NCBI GenBank assembly: GCA_023525715.1
Contig: CM042012.1
Location: forward strand, 119,928,298 to 119,992,297
Length of the DNA: 64,000 nt
Direction: 5' to 3'
Source: Cichorium intybus
Taxonomy: Eukaryota > Streptophyta > Magnoliopsida > Asterales > Asteraceae
Below, one piece after another: positions 12,341 to 21,742 of the stretch. Under the pieces are notes generated by a model, which worked only from the letters and a program-made list of their open reading frames with translations, had not been told where the DNA came from and did not search any database. The position numbers and the translations under genes are program-made. Numbering within the stretch: the stretch's first letter is position 1; each line of letters starts with the position of its first letter.

Positions 12341-13468
12341 AAGATTGCAAGTCTTGAACAGAATTAACAAAGTCATAAGTTTACATAGAGATGTAAAAGA
12401 GATTGAGATTAGAAGCAACGAACACATCAGTTGCTGTGTATTGCTCGAATCTCCGAATAGAACACAATTGTTTGTACTTCACAATTTTTGTCAGTCGGTA
12501 TGACGAATATGACCTCGCTTATCAGAATAAGCGATTGGATTGAATCTTTGAACAGTTCAAGGACTTCAAAGGAAGTACAAGACCCACAGAACCTGAGTGA
12601 CAACATAAACTGGGAAAATGTTTCACAGTTTATTTCCTTCCAAGAACACTTATAGTTATAATGTGTCTTAGGGAAGATGATGGAGCGTTGGTCGAAACAG
12701 TTCGATACTCAATCTATGAGATACATTGCAAATTAGTTTCCGATACATTGAATACTAACCAGTCAGACCATATTCCAACCACATCTTCGACTAAGTAGGT
12801 TTTGCAGACACTGTCTGAAACGTAAAGCTGGGATTGTCCCACTTGTACATTAAAGGTCCAGGGTCTTGTAGTGTTCGTCCGAACCTCATGACTGGCCTGA
12901 ACCTAATCAGAAATGTCGTTTCACTAGCTATCCCGCTGTACCTGGAAAAGAAAGAGTTCTTTTAGAAAGAACTCATATTCTAAGGAGACAGTGGGAGCTT
13001 GGGACAGTCCTGAATGAGTTCAGGATTAGCCAAGTGAAATAACCTTTAGTCATCGCTAGGCTTAGAGCAGAAATCAGATTTCTGTTTTAATACTGACATA
13101 ACCTTCTCTTGACCAGTAGTACTGATCACCGTCATAAGTAGTTATGATCGGGATGACATATCGAATAGTGGTAAAACACTATATTTGGTACGGTTTCTCA
13201 ATCCAACTACTTGGAAGCATTGGTGAGCCCGGTTGCTGTTAATTAAGAGAACTTTAGGACGAGATACAGTCCATGTGACAGTTTGATTGATTTTACAACT
13301 GGTCTTAAAACCAGTGGGAGTAATCATCAAAAGAAACCAACATGGACAGAAACGTACCTTCAGAACATCTGGTTGAGTGAGACGATACTCAGAGTCAAGT
13401 AATTGACTCCGAGAGAAGCACTCCCAATAGAAGATGAAATCCGAAAGGATACTGCATAATGTAAGTCG
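12341..13468 (+). other. Non-coding internal region of element copy 1, first part
   Basis: No supportable ORF. It aligns by eye to about 60510-61640 (minus) of copy 2: the shared order includes GTCAAAGATT-type wording, TCCAGGGTCTTGTAGTGTTC, TTAGAAAGAACTCAT, GGTGAGCCCGG and two internal CAGTGGGAG polypurine-like motifs (12989-12997, 13312-13320). Its conservation without coding potential is the notable point. Confidence 0.6.
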
Positions 13469-13502
13469 TTAGTGGAGTGCGTGTGGATCACCGGCACACT
13501 AA
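13469..13502 (+). other. Constant-loop stem-loop 3
   Basis: Arms TTAGTG and CACTAA (6 bp) around a 22-nt loop beginning GAGTGCGTGTGG and ending ACCGGCA. The counterpart at 60471-60504 has the same arms and the commoner loop. Confidence 0.75.
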
Positions 13503-13586
13503 TGAGGACTCACAAAGAACATGCCAGTATAAAGGTACATGGGCCCGGGATTTCCACGCGGGCATCTCGCAAGAAAGGATATTCAG

Positions 13587-13700
13587 ATTCTCGAAATATG
13601 CCAAAGGATTGGATTTTGAGAATGAGCTGAAAGATATCCATTAAGATGTCAGAAAGGTTTGGATTCTCAAAATATACCAAAAGCTCTGGATTTTGTGAAT
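13587..13700 (+). other. Pair of 11-bp-arm hairpins
   Basis: 13587-13623: arms ATTCTCGAAAT and ATTTTGAGAAT with a 15-nt loop and one G-T pair. 13663-13700: arms ATTCTCAAAAT and ATTTTGTGAAT with one mismatch and a similar loop containing ACCAAAAG. Related sequence is present in copy 2 at about 60280-60400. Confidence 0.65.
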
Positions 13701-13780
13701 AGTCCATAACCGTGTCAAAGCCAGTGGGAGTATTGTTGTTATCTATCTCAATATGTGTGTTACATAATGTTTCTAGGAAA

Positions 13781-13825
13781 CGTCTCTTTTCATTACAAAG
13801 TGTAATGACTTGGTGTTAAGAGACG
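13781..13825 (+). other. Two-tier hairpin
   Basis: Outer arms CGTCTCTT/AAGAGACG and inner arms CATTAC/GTAATG, nested. The counterpart in copy 2 (about 60140-60190) keeps the inner arms exactly and the outer arms with one mismatch. Confidence 0.65.
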
Positions 13826-13910
13826 GATCGCTATGAAAGACTTAATAAAGATACGGCATGCTCGGGTGGTTATAAACGTCTATGAGATAGATCGAAACTC
13901 CGCCAAGATG

Positions 13911-14081
13911 ATCTTGATGAGACTCAAGATGCATTGCTCAGGAAAAGAGTTTCCTGTCATTGCAAAGTGTAAAACAAAGAAGGTGCAACATACTCACATA
14001 ATCCATAGACATCTATCAAATAGATGTTGTCATCAGTATAAACCTAGCCATAATAAGCATGATCTTGATAAGATTCAAGAT
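13911..14081 (+). repeat. Repeated ATCTTGA/TCAAGAT hairpins
   Basis: Two copies of a 7-bp hairpin, ATCTTGA with TCAAGAT, at 13911-13930 and 14062-14081, both followed by GCAT. Copy 2 has the same pair at about 59870-59895 and 60040-60065. Confidence 0.65.
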
Positions 14082-14414
14082 GCATGAGAAAAAGTCTCCG
14101 AAAGGATATAGTTATTAAAGGTCGTGACACAAGGATTATGAGTAATCCTAAGATTCCAAAAGGGTTTGGAATAGTACTGGATCGAATCCAACAAGGTTCT
14201 TGGATCGATCAGAAGTGTCATGAACATGTCTTGATGACTTAATGCTTAGAGCATACTGAGTCAGATTCAGGATATGACCTGGCTGGGAATACTTAATGGA
14301 TTTTGTACATACATGAGAAATCATTGAAAAATGATTAGGGGTGAATGTTGAAAAAAATTTGAAAAGAGTTTTTCAAATAAGGACTTAATGGTTAAAGAAT
14401 TTCGTTGGCATTCT

Positions 14415-14444
14415 GATGGAGCGCGTGTGGCTCACCGGCACATC
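14415..14444 (+). other. Constant-loop stem-loop 4
   Basis: Arms GATG and CATC (plus a flanking T-G wobble) around a 22-nt loop beginning GAGCGCGTGTGG and ending ACCGGCA. In copy 2 (59477-59508) the wobble is a T-A pair, giving TGATG/CATCA. Confidence 0.7.
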
Positions 14445-15510
14445 GTAACACCTCGAAATAGTCTTAGGGTGCAGTCATGTGGACTAAAGATCCCGAGAAC
14501 CATGGAAAGTCATAGTACATAGAATGGAGTTGTTAATGAAAATGACAGTATGGCCAAATTGAAATATCATCGGAAGGATATCCGATCGTATAAAGTGTAT
14601 AAATGTATAACATTTGAATACATAGAAAGAATGGAAGGTCAAGTAGACATAGATACATAATACGAATTAAATAGTTTAAAATCTAGAAACCGATAATAGT
14701 TTATGTAAAATCCGACTTGGTGATTACCTTGTGGAGACTTTGTAATTAGGCAATAGTAGCCACCAGTCAGATTTTAAGTTTCAATTTTGCATGTTTCACT
14801 TCCCGAATAATTTGATTATTCAAAAGTCCACAGTCGATCATACTTTTCGGGAGTAAGTATGAACAAAGACTGTCGTGAATTGGTTTGTAGATTGTCTAAG
14901 GAGTTATACATTGCAGTAAGACTACTACAACGTTCATGAGTACTTAGAAATGGAGATTTGAGTATTGGATAAACCCGCGCTCAATAGATTGCTTCATGGA
15001 TTACATCACGAGCAATGTTGAGACGATAATATCGTATGATCTTGAAGCGGAGACATATGAGTTGAAATTTACGAGTCGATTGTGCATTGATGATGCGAAA
15101 CGCATCGGTAACTCGATGTTATAAAACGCATTGTTATGTACGATTTGATAAGTAAAAGACACAACCATATGAGTCAAAGCTTATTCGTTCCTTGACCCTG
15201 ATGGGAAACAGATATCTGTAGGCCGCTCGATGATTTTGAAGTTGACTAAAGTGCTGGCCAGCCGGGACTAAATTGATGTGTTCAATTAGAAGTCTGAAAG
15301 TCATAAGCAGAATCGGAAATCGGGAAACAGAGTATCGGACAGAGATTGATCTCAATCCATGTCTCGTGTCTGGAAATATCTTGTTGGACGAAGGATCATA
15401 TGATCACTTATCTTTGGACGGAACTGACTATGTCAGAGTTCGGCAGCAGTTTCTAGGAAGCTGCAGGTTGTTTATCAATCAGAAGATAAATTAAAGTCAT
15501 AGACTTATCC
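14445..15510 (+). other. Non-coding internal region of element copy 1, last part
   Basis: No supportable ORF. Matches 58380-59476 (minus) of copy 2 along its length, for example at 'CTTATTCGTTCCTTGACCCTGA', of which the core ATTCGTTCCTTGACC is a reliable marker, at 'GTCTGGAAAT', and at the final 'AGACTTATCCAAGTGGGAGA'. Confidence 0.6.
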
Positions 15511-15520
15511 AAGTGGGAGA
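15511..15520 (+). other. Polypurine tract of the non-autonomous element
   Basis: AAGTGGGAGA, one base before the 3' LTR; the standard plus-strand primer of many plant copia elements. Confidence 0.85.
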
Positions 15521-15521
15521 C

Positions 15522-16286
15522 TGTTGGATTAGGTGTCTAAGCCATGACTTTACAACTATATTTATCTTGTTAATTGAAGCAAAGTCCATTTGGGTTGCCC
15601 TCATAGCTGGAGGTCAGGATAGAGTTCAGTAGAGTAAAAGGTTGATTTATTAATTGTGTAATAAATCAATAGAATTAATTAAATGGTTTATTAATATATT
15701 TAAGTGTTAATATATTAATTAGAAACTATAATAATTAATTAAGATTTAATCTAGAATTAATTGGATTTAATTTAGTGATTAAATTAATTAATTAAAAGTG
15801 TGAGGACTAGTTTGTATTTATTCAATAGTTGAATAACTGGCAAAGAGAAGTCCAGGGGCCAAAAGTGGCGCCACCCTTGGAGGCTTCTCTAGGGTTGGCG
15901 AAAACCCTAATTAGGGTTTAGGGATCTGGTCCAAGTGGTCAACAGGCTTGCCCACTTGGAGGCTCCTTAGGGTTTCAAGTGTAACCCTAGGAGGCTATAA
16001 AAGGAACCCTCTGGCTCCCCATTATTCACGCCAACTTCAACCAAGATTACTCTGCTGGACTGTCTTCTCCATTGCTGTGGGTATGACTTGCATCTGAGGG
16101 AGGATACTTTTGCTGCTAGCTTCAAGAACAAGATTCAAAGGTTGGTTCTTCTGATTTGAACTTTAGAAATAACTGTTTGCCCTTAGATATTAGTTTATTA
16201 TCTTCATAGAAGAAAACATAGATCTTATTAGGGTTGCATGTGAACCATAGGATTTTTGTGTTCATTGTTTGCTAGAAAACCCTTCA
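15522..16286 (+). repeat. 3' LTR of the non-autonomous element
   Basis: Identical to 8920-9684. Followed by GAAAG, the second target copy, and then the continuation of the outer element's RNase H frame. Confidence 0.97.
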
Positions 16287-16291
16287 GAAAG

Positions 16292-16472
16292 GACTAAGCA
16301 CATTGAATTAGATTGTCACTTTGTTCGTGAAAAGCTTCAAACTGGACTCATTTCCTTGTCTTTTGTTTCAACGGATAAACAATATGTTGATGTTCTAACC
16401 AAGCCGTTGAATGGCGTAAAGCATCATGAAGCTTCTCTCAATCTGGGACTATTACCATATCCTCCAGCTTAA
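16292..16472 (+). pseudogene. Copia RNase H, 3' part
   Basis: Continues the outer element's ORF after the insert: 'TKHIELDCHFVREKL', then 'STDKQYVDVLTKPL', the normal C-terminus of copia Pol. The natural stop TAA is at 16470-16472, just before the polypurine tract AAGGGGG (16471-16477). There is no lesion in this short segment apart from the separation itself. Confidence 0.95.
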
Positions 16473-16477
16473 GGGGG

Positions 16478-16731
16478 TGTGAGAGTTTATTTGTTTTTTG
16501 GTCCTTCTCTATAAAGTTTTAGAACTTCAGGCTCTTTTGTAAATACTTAAGTTCAGTTAGAAGTTAGTTATAGCAGTTAAGCTTGGTTGTTAGAAGTCTA
16601 TTTAGTTTAATTATGATTTATAAATGTAATTCATTACAGTTTATTTCAGTTTAATGAAGAATTACTCAGAAAACTCTCAAATCTTTTTTCTCTCGTTCAT
16701 ACTCTGTTCTTCATCTTTTTCAAATCGAACA
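16478..16731 (+). repeat. Copia 3' LTR
   Basis: TGTGAGAG...ATCGAACA, 254 bp, partner of 4274-4530. The preceding AAGGGGG is the polypurine tract. Confidence 0.95.
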
Positions 16732-17989
16732 TGTTCCTCGAATCCTTCCCATTACACAAATTCTTATTGAAATTAACCGATCTTAACCCTAACTTTATCG
16801 GAAACTCCCATTCTCGAAGCAAATCAAGAGCCCTTACTTTAGAAACCACACTGACGTCAGATTGGAATTATAGAGGAGCGGCGACCTATGGGAACATCAT
16901 GACCTCAACTAATTGTAGAAAAGTAAACGGTGTATTAAAAATACAATTATTTATCAAATAAATTAGTTTACCAACATGTATTAAAAAATAAGGCCATGTG
17001 TACAAATATATACCGTACGGGAGTGAGTGCCATCACAGGCCGAGACCTTTTAAACAACGAAATCATCATTAAGGAAGAGTGATTATGAGTTTGGTTATAA
17101 GAGAGTGATAAAAATAAACTAAAAATAAAATGAGAAATAGGGTTTACGACGTCGACGAGAACAGGCTAACAGTAACAACTTGGCGGTGTATCTGGTGGCA
17201 TTCCCTTCGTTCTTCTTCCCCTACAAAACACCAAGTAAAAACCACAACATAAAAATAGTATTCTTCATCATTATGGATGGAGGTGGTATAATCCATTTTT
17301 GGATTATTAATAAGTAGCACAAGCACCAAAAAAACAAATTAACTTTGGCATTTACATGTGATCACATGCAACTAATTCATAGATATCAATGCTTTTGGTA
17401 CAATATGTTTCTGCTAGTTTATGGCGTGTTGCTGCATTAACAACCATCCCAATATTGATTTAAGAAATAATGAGGACATCAAGTGCTAAACTTGAAAAGA
17501 CTGGTTTTTCAATTCATAACGAGACACACATCAAATGAGCATTAATCGAATTAAAGCATCTTGGCCACCAAATATCAAAGCAATAAAGTACACAAAGATT
17601 CATATTAGAACAACTATCTTTGCGATCAAGCAATAAAACAGTTCAAATCATATAGAAAGAAAAATCACAGTATTGATCCTAAGTGGTTACTTCAAAATCA
17701 TCAAAGAAGAACTGTACACCAACTGAGAGATTCTACAACCCTAAGATCGCTTCGCCATTCAATAATCAATCCATTAAAATCTCAAAGATGAAATGAAAAG
17801 GCGTCTAGGCAAAGATGGAATAAGAGAGTATTGTTTATCGGTTTATCGGATTTGGATAGGTTTGGAGAAGTTATGGAGTCAATTTAGGAGGGAGGAATGC
17901 GGAAGGAAATAAATGGGAGGGAAATAAAAAAGTTGAATGAAATAAGTAGAAGGGAAATAGAAAATCAACGACGGATTATAGCGATAAAT
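16732..17989. other. Gene-free stretch between elements
   Basis: The only long frame (16731-16961, 76 aa) begins inside the LTR end and has no recognisable domain. The remainder is AT-rich without repeats I can identify. Confidence 0.45.
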
Positions 17990-18152
17990 TAGCTAGGGAT
18001 TACATCCGTCTCCGAATTCGTCACTAATCCCTTGCTAAATAGCCACAATGTAGGCATTCGACGTACATATAACTTTCGTCACTGATCCCTTGCAAACGTT
18101 GTTGATTATCTAGGGATTTGTTCTGTCATTGATGACTCGATTTTTAATAGTG
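17990..18152. repeat. CACTA-like transposon end (right end)
   Basis: Several copies of wording like CGTCACTAATCCCTTGC and AGGGATT in both orientations lead into TTTTTAATAGTG, the inverted form of a CACTA terminus. This is the subterminal repeat style of CACTA elements. No left end was found, so it is a fragment. Confidence 0.45.
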
Positions 18153-18159
18153 TGTGTAT

Positions 18160-19085
18160 ATGTTGTTTTCACAATGATAAAGGCCCTGAACTAAAGTGGC
18201 AAATTTGATGTCGCATCTAACCAAAGAATTTGGCCAACTCTAGATGTATGTAGCATTCCTATAGGTGATGAAGATGTGATATGTGGTTTCATCGGGCTCA
18301 TTGCAGATAAGTCGGTTAATTAGAGAGGGAAGGTGTATAGCTTCGTTTCCTATAAACATGCCAAATAAAGTGGTTAGCTTCAATGGAATATCCTATAAAC
18401 ATGCCAAGTGTTTTAAGCAAAAATTGATGCAGCAGTGGGTTGGGCATTTTCTTCAATACGTTTCCATATGGACTTAACTATGAATATTGTATCATACTCA
18501 AATGCCACAACTGATAATCTTGGAATGGAGAGGTGGAAAGTGATGAAATTTAACTATACCAGGCTTGTGAATTCAAAAGTTTCTCTGCCAAATCTAGGTA
18601 GTCTTTCCTAGCACCACTTTAGGTTTATTGTACTTGAGACCGAGAGCATAAGGTGATCTGATTCGCAGTAGATTTTTGATGCTTCTATATGCATAATGGT
18701 TTTGGAAATCACAACCTTATATTTGTGTATCTAATCAATTGATCTTCTCAGAACCAAATGGTCTTACAATCACCAAATTTCCTAGTGAAGAGTTTGTGAA
18801 TATTAATTCCTTGGTCAAGCAAATACTTTGAAATCTTCGAGATGCAAAACAAAGTTTTTGAGTTGTAGTTTTTGGCTATTAGCTTAAAATTGAGTCTGCT
18901 AATATTGTGAATAACACAAATGACCTTAGACCATATTGAGTCATTTTTCAATTTAAGTATCCACCACCATTTAACAAGAAAAGGTAAGATGTCTTATTTT
19001 AAAGAACCAATACCAACGCCACATAATTTTTTCACACTTAGGATTTTGTCCCAATCAACCTAATTATTTGTTTTTGGAAAGAATG
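18160..19085 (-). pseudogene. LINE (L1-type) reverse transcriptase C-terminal half and zf-RVT
   Basis: Minus-strand translation, with stops and shifts, gives 'VDWDKIL' (about 19045-19062), 'GVGIGSLK', 'VKWWWILK', 'SIWSKVICVIHN' (the 67-aa frame 18748-18951 lies here) and then 'ICNEPDETTYHIFIT' (about 18250-18320). These are the landmarks in order of the LINE RT tail and the zf-RVT domain (CxxC...H). The protein would copy the element RNA at a nicked target. The fragment is truncated at its 5' side where Harbinger sequence begins (about 19110), and ends against the CACTA-like end on its 3' side. Confidence 0.75.
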
Positions 19086-19959
19086 TCACCTCCCTAAAGG
19101 AACTTCCTTCTAATACCCTTTAAAATGTAATTAATCTTTATGAGAGTGACACTATGTCTATATCACAAATTAGGATGTCTCGAATGTGTTTTACTAAGTT
19201 ATGTGTTATGCTTTAAACATTCAAAGGCCTAAAACCAACTAGGAACATGGATATTGATGGACAAGTTGCCATTTTTTGTAACACCCGGCTTTTTAAAACA
19301 AAACAACCCTGAAAATTTTTCATTTAAAACAAAGGTTTCAATACGTAAAACCATAACTAGAGGGGTATATTTTATTAAAAACGGGTACAAGTGTATCAAG
19401 GAGAGTATAAAATACCATAGTCTCCTTTGAAGCCAGGCTGCTACTGACAGCATCTACAAGTTCCACTTCTGTAGTCACAGACTCTATCTTTTCTCTTATC
19501 AGGATCATGCTAACCTGCAGGGACATTTAACAAATAACATGAGCTATAAAGCTCAGTGAGTAATCATATCTGCAAATAACCTGTATAAGAATACATTCAT
19601 ATATAATTTCCTATATATGATAAATCTCTTCTGGCTCATCTTTTCAATACAGGGTCCCATTCTATAGCCTCTTCTGGCTAAACGTATATATATTTGGATA
19701 TCGGATCCAAACTCTTAGCCTCACTGGTTGATCGTATATCTCTTAGGATTTCACATCCTACTTCATAGTCTTACAAGTTATTATTTGCATACATTTCTGT
19801 CCCATATTTCTTAGTCACAATTGACCGCACCGTATTTCATGGCTATATAAGCCGCACCAAACAGTTTTAACATTTATATCATAGCCATATAGGCCGCACC
19901 AGTTGGATTTAATCATCCAATATCATAATCATTTATGGCTCACGAGTTTGCCCCGCTTT

Positions 19960-20215
19960 TGCCTAGACTCACGGCTCCGTTCTTGTCATGTCATTGACTC
20001 ACGGCTTACCCGGTATTGTCTTTTTACTGACTCACAGCTCCGTTCTTGTCATTTCATTGACTCACGGCTTATCTGGTATTGTCTTTTTACTTTTATTATT
20101 GACTCACAGCTCCGTTCTTGTCTATCGCAGACTCACGGCTTATCTGGTATTGTCGTATTAATAACTCACAGCTCCGTTCTTGTCTATCGCAGACTCACGG
20201 TTTATCTGGTATTGT
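19960..20215. repeat. LTR-internal minisatellite
   Basis: Alternating short units of the form GACTCACAGCTCCGTTCTTGT and GACTCACGGCTTATCTGGTAT, at least four double units with variable spacers. The same array is in the other LTR at about 53320-53560. Confidence 0.8.
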
Positions 20216-21175
20216 CTTTCCAATGCATCTGTAAACTGTCAAATTTCGTCCCCCAAATCTGTTTCAATCTGTAACAGTTCAATCAATACATATCATATAT
20301 GATATAAGTGAGATTACTCACCTGGATACTCGCTGCATTTAGTTCCGGTTGTTTCTTGTCTTTGTATACACTACAACCGTTCGTCCCGTACCTATATATT
20401 CATTTATATACCAAATGATCATAGGTTAATTACCATTTCAGTTGACTCTACTACACAAGAGTCCTATACAATACAATTGGGGACCATTTCCAAGCATTTC
20501 CAATCAATAACCATCGTTATAAAAATTTAATACACTTCCCGAAATACGCGTATTCTACTACAGTACTTTCGGGAGGTCGTATACGTATTCCGACAATTTT
20601 CCATGAAGTTTCACATCATATTAGACCTATGTTTAAAATTTCAGGTTAATCGAATAAGCCTAGCATCAAAATCAAACTTGGAAATGCTCAAAATTTTAAC
20701 AGAGGAATAAATCACTTCTGCCGCAGGATCGGGTCGCGATCCCCATGTAGATCGGGTCGCGATCCCTGCGGTTTCAGCCAGTAAGCCCGTTTTTTGTGCT
20801 ATAAAATCTCATTTTCTCATTTTAAGTGCTTAATACTCTTCTTAATCGATAGGGGTTTGTTCCAAGACCAAAACCCTTCATTTACATCAAGTTTTAAATA
20901 ATGGAATTGGTAATTGCAATCCATTTCTAACATTTCCCGTTTTTCACATTTTTGGTCCAAAACCGAAATTGCCAAAGATTAATCACTTCTACTGATTTAT
21001 TCTCATCTCTAGCAACATTTGGAACTCATTAGAATCCACTGGATCATATAAGCATGTATTCTAGGGTTCTTGAGCAAAGTTCCAAATTTTCAACAATAAC
21101 AACATACTTCCATATTCTTGAATTAAGTTCTTTATGCATAACTTATTGGAAGTATTAAGCCATTATCACACATAA

Positions 21176-21742
21176 TTCATGACTGAAATTTCAGTCATCA
21201 AGTTCATTTCATTAAGAACACTCAAGAACTTAGGTTAGAGATACAATTACTAACCTTTTGCTTGGAAACTTCAAATCTTCCAACCCTTTCTTCAAATCCT
21301 TCTTGATCTTTTTTCCAGAAATCGTATGATCAAAACCTCTCCCGTATCTTCCAAATGTTCAGTTCAACAAATAGGGAAAGGTTCTATCTTTTATATTTCC
21401 AGAATTTGCATTTTAGTCCTCAAAGTCCCTTTTCTTGAACTTTTGCCACACTTGTCAAATTCATGACTGAAATTTCAGTCATCAAGTTCATTTCATTAAG
21501 AACACTCAAGAACTTAGGTTAGAGATACAATTACTAACCTTTTGCTTGGAAACTTCAAATCTTCCAACCCTTTCTTCAAATCCTTCTTGATCTTTTTCCA
21601 GAAATCGTATGATCAAAACCTCTCCCGTATCTTCCAAATGTTCAGTTCAACAAATAGGGAAAGGTTCTATCTTTTATATTTCCAGAATTTGCATTTTAGT
21701 CCTCAAAGTCCCTTTTCTTGAACTTTTGCCACACTTGTCAAA
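21176..21742. repeat. 284-bp tandem duplication inside the solo LTR
   Basis: The segment starting TTCATGACTGAAATTTCAGT at 21176 repeats at 21460 almost without change (one T-run difference seen). The LTR at 52578-54976 lacks the second copy, which explains most of the length difference between the two LTRs. Confidence 0.93.

Larger units (their letters stand above)
8920..16286 (+). mobile_element. Young non-autonomous copia-like LTR element (gag-only), copy 1
   Basis: 7,367 bp with two 765 bp LTRs that are identical when compared base by base, TG...CA ends, a tRNA-iMet primer site, a polypurine tract and a perfect GAAAG target duplication (8915-8919 and 16287-16291). The interior holds only a degenerate gag, a stub of protease and about 3.7 kb of non-coding sequence; no integrase, RT or RNase H is seen. 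This matches the class described as TR-GAG or LARD-like elements, moved by proteins from an autonomous relative. A second member lies on the minus strand at 57585-64000, with the same order of parts and clearly diverged sequence. Confidence 0.95.
4274..16731 (+). mobile_element. Outer Ty1/copia LTR retrotransposon, old and broken
   Basis: Two short LTRs (257 and 254 bp, differing at roughly ten or more sites) flank gag-protease-integrase-RT-RNase H in copia order. A tRNA-iMet primer site follows the left LTR and a polypurine tract precedes the right one. The flanking 5-mers are TGATC and TGTTC, one mismatch from a target duplication. Without the inserted 8920-16286 element it would be about 5.1 kb, a normal copia length. 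LTR divergence, several in-frame stops and at least four frameshifts show an old, dead copy. I do not assign a copia lineage. Confidence 0.95.

Noticed and set aside
12149..12427. A 92-residue minus-strand ORF, similar to the frame at 61557-61835 in copy 2
   Set aside because: Both are antisense readings of the conserved TAG-loop hairpin repeats; similarity follows from the shared repeat, not from a demonstrated protein.
10467..14444. CRISPR-like array because a 22-nt motif recurs
   Set aside because: Spacing is irregular (tens to thousands of bases), there are no unique spacers of constant length, and the DNA is plant.
4274..16731. Endogenous virus in the retroelement regions
   Set aside because: Domain order and motifs are those of copia and gypsy retrotransposons; no envelope, movement or coat protein feature is seen.
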